Below are positions 54,960 to 64,000 of a DNA stretch of 64,000 bases, piece by piece; within the stretch, counting starts at the first letter, position 1; every line of letters begins with the position of its first letter. The DNA is taken from positions 2,777,144 through 2,841,143 of the forward strand of contig CM030933.1 in NCBI GenBank assembly GCA_018136815.1, in the 5' to 3' direction. The notes under the pieces are model-generated. The model searched no databases. It was not told where the DNA came from and worked only from the letters and a program-made list of their open reading frames with translations. This stretch comes from Isochrysis galbana (lineage: Eukaryota > Haptophyta > Isochrysidales > Isochrysidaceae). The position numbers and the translations under genes are program-made.

Positions 54960-55475
54960 CATTCCACATATGCCCGTCATTTGCCCTCCCCGTCCTCCCG
55001 ATGAGCCCGTTCCGGGCTCCCCGGACGAACCGTGCGCCGCGCTAGCCGCCGGTGCGCCCTCGCGACTCGTTTCCAAAGAGGAAACGAGCTTCGCTCCGAC
55101 ACGATCGGGCCACGACCAACGCCGCGCCGCCGAAGCGAGCGCGAGCACCACCCAAGACTGAACAAGTGCGCACGAGCCACGGCCCGTGCCACCACCAGCA
55201 CGCCATACAACCCAATGGCCACCATGGATGGACCATGGCCACCCAAGCCTCTCCACCTCTCCAGTCTCCAGCCACACACGACCAGCCCCAAGATGGGCCA
55301 CAGAGGCGCCGCCGCCAACAACGAACCCACGAGGCCCGCCCCGCCCCTCCCCCCAACGCGAGGCCCAAAGTAGTGTACATGGGCCGAACCCCCGAAACCG
55401 AATAAAAAGGAATGAGGAATGAGGGGGGAGCGGTAAGGGGGAAAAGAGGCAGGGGCATAGAGTTTGGCGATGTCA
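54960..55475 (+). mobile_element. LINE family 2 3'-end region
   Basis: The segment 55335-55440 (CCCCAACGCGAGGCCCAAAG, CCCCCGAAACCGAATAAAAAGG, GAGGGGGGAGCGG) is the family 2 3' UTR also found at 5250-5455 (-), 19070-19140 and 45770-45830. Upstream sequence to about 54960 is probably the same element but has no frame I recognise. Boundaries approximate. Confidence 0.55.
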
Positions 55476-55489
55476 TTGTGAGTCCGGGA

Positions 55490-55815
55490 GCGGCATAGTT
55501 CAGTAGCTTAGCGGTACCTGTTTACAAGATAAGTCAGGACTGAGGCCACCGCCGGCCCGGTAGGCATGGGAAGAAGGGGGGAACGGATCAGCCCGGGGGG
55601 GAGGGGGGGGGGACGGGCCACCGGACCATATCTAAGCCCTTCACCCCGATCCCCCTAGTAGTGCACAGTGCACGGGGGGAGCCGCCAGATGGCAGGGGGG
55701 GAAGGGCCGGGGGTGTAGAAAGTATACTACGTGTAGGTAGTGGTTCCATGCGCCACGAGTGCGGTAAGAATATTAGTACTACTAGTATGAGTATGAAGTT
55801 TCTTTGTTTTTTTAG
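55490..55815 (+). mobile_element. 3' half of the 758-bp element family
   Basis: CCTGTTTACAAGATAAGTCA (55518), the GGGGGGAACGGATC block and CCATATCTAAGCCCTT... CCCCCTAGTAGTGCAC match the sense strand of the 41600-42357 element. Ends ATGAAGTTTCTTTG then T7 at about 55814. A 9-bp TAGCTTAGCGG-like start (55504) resembles a tRNA A-box, but no B-box follows. Confidence 0.65.
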
Positions 55816-56112
55816 TCGGCTCGCCCGGAGGGCTTTACGGTCGGTCACGTGCGGTAAATGGGGGTGGGAAACTCACCGATCACAGCTCGCCATGGACTGG
55901 ATTGAATATAAGATGCTTCTGTGGCCTGCTGCACCCGTATTCAGCACGGAACTCCGTAGTACAGCAAATGGACCTCGGTAAGCGCACATGTTACAAACTC
56001 AGGTTTGCAAAGGCCGATGCCATCCATATGAACTCTGATGCCAGTCATTTGATGGTCACACGCCTTCACAGCAGACCCACAATGGAGGCCTTGTTGTTCA
56101 CTTTCGACAGAC
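55816..56112. other. Spacer downstream of PRIM1
   Basis: Nothing recognised. Confidence 0.5.
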
Positions 56113-58298
56113 TTAGAAGAGCTCCGCATCTGTGCTGGTCTTATCGCCGGACTTTGCCCGAGCGCGTTCTCCGCGAATAGCGTTCTCTATTTTCGCCAGG
56201 AAAGCGTCGAAAGCGGCCTCGTATTTGGAAAGGCCAGTGTGTGAGATGGCCTTGCCATCCTTCAAGGCACCTGTTGTTGTCAAAAGAGGAAACTGGCTTA
56301 GGCATTCAAGCTGGCGGGATTCGGCGCGCGTGATGCGAGCACATAACCACCACAGACGATGCCACTGCCCCGCCTTGCCCGTTTCTTGGGCCGCTATCAC
56401 CCAAGCTTTAAAGCCACAATTTTGTGGGATAGGGCCGTGGGGATGAAAGGTGATGTATTCCGAGGTGAGCAATGCACACCGTCGGTAGCTGCGTCAAGAT
56501 CATCTGCGATGCTCTTAAGCGTAGGCACAGCTGATGGGTCGAAGCTGGCGCTTTCTGTGACGTCGACTGGTACGCATACACGACCAGTCTTCGGATGAAC
56601 ACACCTGTGAAAAGGCGACAGGTGGACTCTAAGCCCATGAACTGTGCCAGTGGGGGCGGACTGCGGCCCTATGCATGCGATTGCCAGCCGGCCATCACCC
56701 CAGGTCTTTGGCTACCGATGGCGAATCGCAGCCTTCCTGTAAGGCACCCACGATGGCAAGCGAGATACAACCAGGCTAGATTTTCTGGATAGCCTATCGT
56801 AGCTCTGTGAAGGCCTCTACATGTGTGGCATATTTTGGTCGGGGACCCGCCACCCAACGTGGACTGGCCGAGAGCGGCGAACTCCAGCATCTTAGAACAG
56901 CTCAGGCTGACTCACCAAGGGGATTTCAGCAGGTGATTCATTCCTTTGGAGACGTTGACATCAAGTCGTGGATATGTGAAAGTGAAAACGATCTCGGTCA
57001 AAATTGGCGCGAGCTTTTGGGACGACTTGCATTGCGCACAAATGTACTTCCAGCTGTTTGAGGGGGCGAGGTATTTCAGAATTTGGTACCCGGGACCACA
57101 GCAGCTTCTGGCTCGGGGCGCAATCAAAAAGGAATCGGACAAATGCACCCGGCTGGGAACTGGTCCTGGGTACACTAGTGAAGCGAACAAGAGTCCTTGC
57201 AGAGCCTGATCGTCAACACGAAGTGCGGAGGCAATCGGTTGCATGGCAGCAATGGGCTCATCTCACCGATCTGCACCGCTTGCATTTGGCTTGCGTTCGA
57301 AGTCGGCGAGGCATTTTTCAGCCATAGCTTCGTCCTGCAGCATGTTGAGGAGCTTCTCCTGTCGTGCACGCGTCTCCAAGATGCCAAAGCCGCCTTCCGC
57401 CTAGCAGTGGGAAAAGCGCTGTCATGTCCAGATACGCAAGGGTCGGTCTTGCAACACGAATAAAGGCAGAACACAACGTGCTGCCCAGAGCGTGCAGACG
57501 CGCGCGATGCTTTGAGCATACCTCGGAAGTCAGCATGGTTGAGTAGAAGAAGGGTTCAAGTTCCTCTTCGTATGCACGCTTCAGTGAAGGGTGCATGGTC
57601 TTGGAGATGCGCATCCTGCCAGTTGCCGCATTTACAGCGGGCCCCAGATAGTCCGCAACGGCACCGCGCACCTCGTTAGGCATCAAGCGCGCGCGCGTGT
57701 CGCACGCCCACAGATGGATACCGCGCCGCCCGGAGTAGACACAAAGGATGTGCTCAAAGCCAAAGTCCTCCCGCAGTGCGCGCTCCAGGACCCGCATCGC
57801 AAGAGCCATCAGTGGCCAGCAACGGTCGCAGGTCTCGAGCCGCTTCACGTCAACTTCGAGAAAATCGTAGTCGGTCAGGTCGATATCAATAATCATCTCG
57901 CGCTGCAGTGGTTCGAAGACCTTGTACTTCTTGTGGTCTCGTGGTGAGGCGCTGAAGATGGCGCCAATATCGATCTTGTGCGGCAGCTTGGAAACCAGAT
58001 CCTTCTTGAAACCCGCCGCATCCTCATACGAGAGGTAGCGAATGTACACATCGTCCCCTGTCGTGAACGAGAACTCACGCCGGTGCAGCAGCTGCTTCGC
58101 CACGTCAGCCAAATGGAGCGTGCCGTATGAGAGCCAGCGGCACATGAGCTGCGCCGGGAAGACACGGTCGTAGTAGATGCGCAGCAGCTCTGGCGAGAAG
58201 TTTTCGTGGGCGGATGCAGGGACGCTGGTGTCCATCGGCTCAGCCCTATCCCTGCGCACCCGCTTCGCCTCGCGAGAGTCGTCCGCCTCCACCGGCAT
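56113..58298 (-). CDS. PRIM1: DNA primase small (catalytic) subunit PRIM1
   Basis: Five exons: 58298-57522, 57400-57267, 57053-56916, 56604-56480, 56270-56113. All are GT-AG and sum to exactly 444 codons (443 residues; human PRIM1 is 420). ATG 58298 (MPVEADDSREAKRVRRD). Conserved blocks: IYYDRVFPAQLMCRWLSYG, HKIDIGAIFSASP, the catalytic metal site IIDIDLTDYD (D138, D140), zinc-binding Cys around CDRCW (157, 160), VYSGRRGIHLWACD (189-200), YPRLDVNVSKGMNHLLKSP and VHPKTGRVCVPVD. Primase makes the RNA primer that Pol alpha extends. Exon 3-5 junctions restore the human spacing (KSP-x-x-VHPKTGR), which supports them. Divergent from VPS11 across the gap. Confidence 0.95.
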
Positions 58299-58418
58299 CG
58301 CTCTCGCGCTCCTCGCCCGCCCAAACGCCCACACCGCTGCGCTCGTTCCCGCGCAAACCGAGATGGGAAAGGGGCGGGGAGGGGGGGAGGGGGAGGGAAG
58401 CCTGGAAAGGGGAAAGGG
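58299..58418. promoter_or_regulatory. Upstream region of PRIM1, purine tract
   Basis: 58368-58418 is G/A only on the plus strand (pyrimidine on the PRIM1 coding strand) and runs into the gap. Confidence 0.5.
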
Positions 58419-58518
58419 NNNNNNNNNNNNNNNNNNNNNNNNNNNNNNNNNNNNNNNNNNNNNNNNNNNNNNNNNNNNNNNNNNNNNNNNNNNNNNNNNN
58501 NNNNNNNNNNNNNNNNNN
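58419..58518. other. Assembly gap (100 N)
   Basis: Exactly 100 N. VPS11 is already in mid-protein on its right side, so the real missing sequence must be kilobases. Confidence 0.99.
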
Positions 58519-60392
58519 AGTGGGTTGCTGTCCCATGGGCGAAAGCTTCTGACGGCGCGCGCACCTGAGACGGTTGAAGTGCTTTTGAAGCATGTCCGTC
58601 CCAGTTTCCGTACTCTTTCGAACAAGGACTTGGACCCGGTGGCGTCAGCTGAGCCGAGCGGTGAGCGCCTGGATGTCACAGCCGCGGTTGGACTCTTCGA
58701 ACGACATCAAACTTGGCTCGTCCACTTTTTGGAGCGGCTACTCGCGTGTGAGGGTTTTCCAATTCAAGATGTCCTTCTAACGCTGTTGGACTTGTACCTT
58801 GGCCTGGCGGAGATGGATTCCGCAGGAATGCTTCACATGTTTGCCGGGGGGGCGTGCGATTGTTCTTGCAGCACTCAAGCAGTTGAGCTTGAAGGACTGA
58901 CTGCGGCTAGTAGTGAATCGAGCGCGAAGCCAGCCTTGGCAACGGCAACTGCCGCCCGCTCCCCAACTCTTAACTGCGCCCTCCTAAGCCGCGGCGAGTA
59001 TCACGCTCGTGCTCTCCAATTGCTGCGCCGTCTGCCTCCTTCTGAGGACGTGCGCTCTCAAGCCCTGCAGATCTGCGCTGCATATAGCTTTGTCCCGGGT
59101 TCGGAAGCCATCTTGAGAGAACAAGAGCGTCCCGCGGCGTTATTGGAGCTTCAGGTAGCGATTTAGCCTCGTTGGCCGTCCCATACCTCCTGCCTATCTA
59201 TACCAATAGTAATTGCAATGCCTTTCGAGGCCTGAACCACTTGCTCCAATACCACGTGCACGCTGGCAAGGCCGCTCACATCCCCCCCCCCCCCCCCCCA
59301 TGCCTGCGTCCTCTTGTGCAGGCGGAAACACAGCAACATGAGGCCATGCTTGCCACTTGCATTGCCCATGGGTCTCAACATCCGCAGTTGTGGGTACATG
59401 CACTCCGTCACGCGGCTCAAATGGACGAGCATAACAGCCACGGACTCTTGGCGAATGGTTGCTCCGAGTCGTCACCAAGGGATGCTGCCTTCAGACTTGG
59501 TGGTGATCGTGAAAAGTTGTTGAGCGCTTCGATGGGTATCGTCGAGCGCGATAGCCTTCTCTCACCCTTAGCACTTTTATCGACACTTGAGGCCGGGCAC
59601 ACTAGCGCGCGACTTGAGCGAGAGGGCATGAACGACATGGATCGACGTCCGTGCGGCATGACACTGCGTACTGTCGCTTCGTACTTCGAGCGCAAGTTGG
59701 CAAGCGATGCTGCGGTTGCCGCAGAGGCGGAAGCCGATGCGGCCAGGTGTGCCATGCCATCGACAGCCCACGGGGTTGTAGGAATGCGTGCCCACATAGG
59801 ACGGGCATTGTGATGCCTTTCGAATGGCACCGGTCATCAAGGCGTCTACGGACCTCTGTATCGGCCCTAACATTCACTTTCCACTGTGTTTGGTGCCAGA
59901 TACGAGGTGGAAAGCCGTCGCTTCGAATCCGAGGCCCTCTCGCTCTCCTCCGGCACGCACACCTTCCGGCAAACGAGCTGCATGTCTTGTTCGGCTGATC
60001 TCTCTCATCCGGCAGTGTACTTTTATTGCGGCCACGCCTATCACACAAAGTGCCTGGCTGGGCCCGGACTAGGAGATTCGCATCTAACCAACGTCTCTTA
60101 CGCGAAAGCCTACACCTCGCGCAATCCGTTCGACGTCGATGTAGCAGAAGGCCAGGCCGGGGAACATCAATGCCCTACTTGTGCGCAGCAGCTCCGGCGG
60201 TCGCGCGAGCATCACACGATGGTACGAGCGCGCGCCGCAGCTCACGACGAATTCTACCGTACACTCGCTGAGGCTGAGGACCGGTTCGGAGCCCTTACGG
60301 ACTTTTTTTCGAAGGGAGTGCTCGCACCGCTAGCTGACCAACATGCTAAGGTGGCCCAAGATACAGTTGTTGGGGCAAGGGCGCCTTGTTGA
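58519..60392 (+). CDS. VPS11: VPS11 (HOPS/CORVET core subunit), C-terminal half
   Basis: The frame emerges from the gap with KLLTARAPETVEVLLKHVRP, matching the VPS11 block where the chain runs through its alpha-solenoid. Exons: gap to about 59154; a small exon ending QYH at 59250 (its 5' junction I could not fix); 59323-59746; 59900-60392. Later blocks: ETQQHEAMLATCIAHGSQHPQLWVHAL, LLSPLALLSTLE and TLRTVASYFERKL, then a C-terminal RING-H2 (CMSC ... YCGHAYHTKC ... CPTC). VPS11 with VPS16, 18 and 33 forms the core of the HOPS and CORVET tethers for vacuole and endosome fusion; its RING contacts VPS18. The N-terminal beta-propeller (roughly 400-500 residues) is missing in the gap. Confidence 0.88.
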
Positions 60393-61189
60393 TCCCCAAC
60401 AACGTTGTGAGCACTTGTGATGATGAGCACACGGTCGCATAACAACGATTAGCACGAACCCAATCAACGGGCCAGAGGTTCGGGTCGTCCCACGAATTAC
60501 GGCGTTCTCAGCGGTTGCGACCCCGAGTCACGTTTTTGAGGCGACAAATAGCGACATATGTTCCGTTACCGTCCACAAGTGGTCGCCTCGGGCTTGTTGC
60601 TCCGCGGGCCTTCTCCCTCCACACCGCACACCGTACATCCATGATGCACGCATATATCCCACTGAAACGACGGCCTTGGTCATTTTGCTTTCATGCTCAA
60701 CGTCAACCTATTGTGATGATAGAGCCCTGCCTCTCCCTCGCTTCCCACTAGCCGTTGGCCAAAATTAAGCGCCCCTGTATGGCCTTGGCGACCAAGAGGG
60801 GGGGGGGGGGGAGGGGAAGGGGAAGGGGGGAGAAGGGAAAGGCAGCTCGAGGGTAGGCGCCCGCCAGGGCGTGGGAGTGCGCCTCGTGACCTGCGCTCAC
60901 AAGGGGCGGTCTAGGTCTGGGTGCGTGTGATGGATGCTCAACTGCATGCGCCAAAGGGCGAAGCATGAGGATGACCGATGACGCACGTCGGAGGGGAGTT
61001 GGAGCCCGGGGGGCTAGGGCCACGAGGCGCCTGCTCCCTCATGTGCCATGTGAACTAAGTCAAAACTTAGTTGTGATTCTAGCAATCAGTATACTCGCAA
61101 ATTCTTCCAGCCGCCGGCCTATGCTTTGTGTGACAAATACTTGCCAGGGGGAAGCCACAGCTTTCTCCCTATATCTAAGTGTCCCTTGC
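60393..61189. other. Intergenic spacer with isolated hairpin head
   Basis: No gene. A poly-G/purine run at 60796-60842. At 61047, GAACTAAGTCAAAACTTAGTT is a stray copy of the hairpin head found at the start of the 758-bp family. Confidence 0.5.
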
Positions 61190-61985
61190 AACTAAGTTTA
61201 TACTTAGTTCGCCCATGGGGGGGCACGAGACCTCCTCGCTCTCCACTCCTCCCCTGTCATGGGGGAGGAACCACCCACTCTCCTGGCACGCCTGATGGCT
61301 TGCCAGGAGCACACAGCCCTGCTGACCCATTCCCCTCCCCACAGGCCCGCCTGACTCGCCCGCCCTGGCCCGTCGTGGCCTGCCCATCCCTCTGACCAGC
61401 CCCTCCTCCCCTTGGGCCCCCCTGATCAGGACCCCCCAGCCAGCTCCAGTCGACTGGCAGGGGCTCGAGAGCCAGCGAGGGAGAGGCAGGAGGGACCAAG
61501 GCCATGCCCCAGCCTCACCTGCCCCCTGAGCTGCGCTCCCAGGCCCCTGCCGGCCTCCTGAGGACCTGAAGAGGGGCCGCAGGCGCGCGCCATGGGCCCC
61601 CGCCGAAGGGAAGAGAGGAGGAAAAGGGAAGAGGGAGGGGAGGGGGGAGCGGCAGCTCTCCCCTCCGGTGTTTACGTGTCTTCTCGCCCCGTTTGGGTAA
61701 GAGAAGACGGGGGCGGCGCCAGAGCCAGGAGGGAAGGGCCGCGGCTCGCCGCGGCCACTCGCTTCGGCGAGGAGAGATTAGCGCTCCTGGGCCCCTATTC
61801 ACGAGTGCCCCCCGCCCCTGTGTTGCTTTTACCCGAAAGGGGTTTTCCCCCAGCGTGGACTCGAGGAGAGGACGTGCTGGGGTGCGCGGGGTCGGTGCGT
61901 GCACTAGGGGGAGGAGAAATAAGAGGGTGCAACCTCAGGTTTGGTTGTTTTTTCCGCAAGTGCCCCCCATACGGCCGCGATGGAC
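61190..61985 (+). mobile_element. Non-autonomous retroelement, variant of the 758-bp family
   Basis: Begins with the hairpin AACTAAGTTTATACTTAGTT and CGCCCATGGGGGGGCACGAG, and follows the 41600-42357 element (GGGGGAGGAACCACCCAC, CCAGGAGCACAC...) to about 61600. It then continues with different sequence, including the 61915-61985 repeat shared with 19395-19480. The 3' boundary is unknown. Long open frames here are GC-driven. Confidence 0.6.
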
Positions 61986-62246
61986 CTGTACCGCGCCTGC
62001 AGGATTCACACCTCGTGGGCGGCGCAGACGGCCAGCTGGGTGCATCGCCGATCGACCTCCAAAAAACTTTTGGAGCGAGGAGGTGATGCCAACACGAGGA
62101 CGACGACGTGGTGCTCGCCTCCAAGCACGCCGACTACGCGATCGCCTACCTCAACGCCGCCCGCGCCGTCCTGCCCGACCGCGTGCTGGAGCGGGTCGCG
62201 CGCGTCGACGTCTTCTCGCTCAACGAGACGCTCACTTTTTTTTTCG

Positions 62247-62756
62247 ATGCCGCAAAGGCAAATGGGCGACTCGCTGCTCAAGCTCTGGGGCCCGGGCGCG
62301 TGGGCCTTCCTGCACCGCGCGGCGGCCAACGGGCGCGTGGCGCGTGCGGAGCGCTTAACAATGCTTGCACTCGTGGCGCCGGCGCTGCCCCGCCGGCTGC
62401 TCTTCCCCGGCGCGCGCTGGCAGGAGGTCCTCGATCTCGACGAGCTGCACGGGCTGGACATGTACAGCCGAGCCTGCTCACCGGGGGCCCCGCTGCGCGT
62501 GCTGCGCGCGTACCGCTTCTCACACGGCCTACTCGAGAGCTGCCACAGCGCAGGCACCGAACGCGCTGCCGGCGGCGGCGGCACGGGGCTGCGCGACCCA
62601 CGGCTCATCTTCTCGCCGTGCGGCCGGGAGGTGCTCCTCTGGCGCTCGTGGGAACCGGCCGAGGAGATGCTCCGCGCCCACTGCTGGTGGCCGCAGACGC
62701 TGCCGGCCGACGTGTGCGCCGAATGGGCGCGAAAATGCGGATGCAGCTGTTCCATC
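62247..62756 (+). CDS. Unrecognised ORF in GC-rich terminal block
   Basis: From ATG 62247 (MPQRQMGDSLLKLWGPGAW) a protein-like frame runs through AFLHRAAANGRVARAERLTM, RLLFPGARWQEVLDLDELHG, LRVLRAYRFSHGLLESC and LIFSPCGREVLLWRSW to about 62756. After that the frame continues to 62927 as Arg/Gly-rich sequence, probably shadow coding of the opposite gene. W-G-P-x-x-W-x-F-L-H recalls the first helix of Erv-type sulfhydryl oxidases, but no CxxC follows, so I do not assign it. A second frame just upstream (62112-62255, KHADYAIAYLNAARAVLP ... VARVDVFSLNE) looks coding and may be its frameshifted 5' part. Confidence 0.4.
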
Positions 62757-63381
62757 TCTTGCGCGCCATCCTTGGCGACCGGCCGACGACGTGGGAGGTT
62801 CCACGGAACGCGCGGTCGTCGGCCTTGCGGGGCGGCTGCGACCAGCGCGCCGCGAGTTGTCGAACTTCGTCAAGCTCCGGCACGGCCTCCGCGTGGGATC
62901 CACGGAACGCGCGGTCGTCGTCCCTGAGGGGCGGCCGCGACCAGTGCGCCGCGAGTTGCCGCAGCTCGTCGAGCTCCGGCACGGCCTCTGCCGCAGGGCG
63001 CTCGGCGCTGTTCTGAAAGCCGCGCAGGAAGGCGGCGGCGTCCCACCGCCCACCGCACGCGTCGAGTGCGCCATCGGCGGGCAGGCGCATCGGATCGCTC
63101 TTACCGAGACGCGCCGAAAAAGAAGCGCGGGTCTCGGCTTTCTTCCTCTTGAGACAGGCCCCTTCCCCCTCCGCTTCCTCCTCGTCCTCCTCCTCGTCCT
63201 CGTCTTCGTCCTCCTCCTCCCACTCTTTGTCGTCGTCGTCGTCGTCGTCCTCCTCCTCTTCCTCCTCGCCCTCCAGAAACACGTCGATGCGCCGCACGTT
63301 CGAGATGTAGCCGCCGCCCACCAGTTCCTTGCGCTGCACGTTCACCAGCAGGGGCCCCACGCGCTTGAAGAGCTTCTGCAT
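62605..63381 (-). CDS. Acidic protein with tandem 33-residue repeats, unknown
   Basis: ATG 63381 (MQKLFKRVGPLLVNVQRKEL), then GGGYISNVRRIDVFLEG, a long Glu/Asp run (63270-63160), a Lys-rich patch, and two 33-residue repeats (AEAVPELDELRQLAAHW / AEAVPELDEVRQLAARW) encoded by the 99-bp tandem repeat. Coding-like sequence continues upstream of the ATG (VSATYYREDNL), so the gene may start earlier. The C-terminal part overlaps the plus-strand ORF in antisense. Not recognised. V-x-R-[IV]-D-V-F also occurs in the plus-strand frame near 62200, hinting at related proteins. Confidence 0.4.
   Translation of the reverse strand: MQKLFKRVGPLLVNVQRKELVGGGYISNVRRIDVFLEGEEEEEEDDDDDDDKEWEEEDEDEDEEEDEEEAEGEGACLKRKKAETRASFSARLGKSDPMRLPADGALDACGGRWDAAAFLRGFQNSAERPAAEAVPELDELRQLAAHWSRPPLRDDDRAFRGSHAEAVPELDEVRQLAARWSQPPRKADDRAFRGTSHVVGRSPRMARKRWNSCIRIFAPIRRTRRPAASAATSSGRGASPRPVPTSARGAPPGRTARR
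62801..62998. repeat. 99-bp tandem repeat, two copies
   Basis: Units 62801-62899 and 62900-62998, both beginning CCACGGAACGCGCGGTCGTC. The period is a multiple of three and keeps the minus-strand frame. Confidence 0.9.
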
Positions 63382-63757
63382 CAGGTTGTCCTCGCGGTAG
63401 TAGGTCGCTGAGACCGTGCGGGCGGCGCTCACGTGTGCACGGCCGATGTGGCTCTGAAAAAGTTTTGGGGCGCCCACAGCGTGCGGAGCGAGCCGCAGTC
63501 CATGAAGGCCGCGCGCCAGACGTGCACGCGCGGCCGAGCCCCGCGCACGTCCGGCGCTCCGCGTGGCGACCAGCAAGCTGGCAATGCGCGCGAATGCACT
63601 GCACGCCCTCTGCGGAAACGCGCGAAGCCTGCTGGCCCGTTGGCAACGCCAAAGCACGTCGGAGCAAACTCTCGCAAAAATACGAAACGCCGCATCCACC
63701 GTACAGGCCAGAAAAGAGTTTCCAGAAGCAATTTCGGCCCAATACTAACCTTATAAC

Positions 63758-64000
63758 ATGCATGGAGCACCGCCGACACCGCCGACACTCGCCAAGGGCC
63801 CCGGCGCCGTGGCGACAGCTCGTCTGGTACTTGACCAAAAGACCCCACCCGGGTGTGAGCGTCTGGAAGTGCCTTACGCGGGCCGGCTTGACGTGCTTCG
63901 GCGTTCGAGTGGACCGTTGCAAGTTCGGCTTCTGGACACCGAAGGTGCACCGCGCCAGTTGGACGCCCTTTCGCCGCGTACAGAGCACACTGTGCGCGGT
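63758..64000 (+). CDS. 5' end of an unrecognised gene, runs off the window
   Basis: ATG 63758 after an AT-rich patch (AATACTAACCTTATAAC), open for 81 codons to the window edge with strongly GC-rich third positions. Starts MHGAPPTPPTLAKGPG and continues LDVLRRSSGPLQVRLLDTEG, which looks beta-rich. Not recognised. Confidence 0.45.
   Translation, partial: MHGAPPTPPTLAKGPGAVATARLVLDQKTPPGCERLEVPYAGRLDVLRRSSGPLQVRLLDTEGAPRQLDALSPRTEHTVRG

Noticed and set aside
55500-55560. tRNA-derived SINE head (TAGCTTAGCGG resembling an A-box)
   Set aside because: No B-box at the expected spacing and no cloverleaf can be drawn. The homologous copy in the 758-bp element lacks the A-box match.
61190-61400. DNA transposon with terminal inverted repeats
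   Set aside because: The palindrome is a local hairpin at one end only; the TSD-defined copy at 41600-42357 has a different 3' end with an A tail.
62247-62330. Erv1/ALR sulfhydryl oxidase (W-G-P-x-x-W-x-F-L-H)
   Set aside because: No CxxC or later ERV motifs follow in the frame.
62365-63411. 348-residue plus-strand ORF ending in Leu/Val runs
   Set aside because: The hydrophobic run is the antisense of the Glu/Asp tract of the minus-strand gene.

Overview
This is a nuclear window from a eukaryote. Genes have GT-AG introns, are spread out on both strands, and sit in a repeat-rich, GC-rich background with three 100-N scaffold gaps (9438-9537, 33319-33418, 58419-58518). The host looks like a flagellated protist, probably an alga. 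A CEP164-type WW protein suggests centrioles or cilia. A PPR protein begins with a hydrophobic leader followed by an Arg/Ala/Ser/Pro-rich stretch, as expected for import into a secondary plastid. A fatty-acid-binding type chalcone-isomerase fold is also present. Haptophyte is my best guess, not a demonstrated assignment.

Host genes in order: an unrecognised multi-exon gene (150-2848); an F-box/kelch protein (6619-8523, -); TRMO-type tRNA methyltransferase (10965-12257, +); an M23/LytM-fold peptidase (13270-13959, -); a four-exon SDR with altered catalytic residues (20562-21979, -); an RWD-RING-IBR-RING ubiquitin ligase (22855-25549, -); condensin subunit G, 5' end lost in a gap (30908-33318, -); XPG/Rad2 nuclease (34068-38519, -) divergent from a CHI-fold protein (38989-39977, +); an organellar PPR protein (46054-48957, -) divergent from a CEP164-like WW/coiled-coil protein (49692-52709, +); DNA primase small subunit PRIM1 (56113-58298, -) and, across a gap, the C-terminal half of VPS11 (58519-60392, +). 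These are mostly single-copy housekeeping functions: replication, repair, chromosome condensation, tRNA modification, ubiquitin and vesicle tethering. They do not form a pathway.

The spaces between them are filled with retroelements. At least two related non-LTR (LINE) lineages are present; their ORF2 proteins end in a C-X2-C-X8-H-X3-C knuckle. There are also non-autonomous GC-rich elements and a decayed Ty3/gypsy RT. Several insertions have exact target-site duplications (13-18 bp), and 40.7-45.9 kb is a nest of them: a LINE breaks a gene, a 758-bp element breaks that LINE, and next to it a twin-primed (5'-inverted) LINE is itself broken by a 933-bp element. The retroelements share three features: a short perfect hairpin at the 5' end, a TAAGAAG motif at the 3' end in several families, and in some LINEs a sense-strand poly-T rather than poly-A tail.

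A second pattern is a long polypurine/polypyrimidine tract immediately upstream of almost every host start codon, usually with the pyrimidines on the coding strand. The last 2 kb (62-64 kb) is more GC-rich and compact, with short closely packed or overlapping ORFs that I do not recognise.
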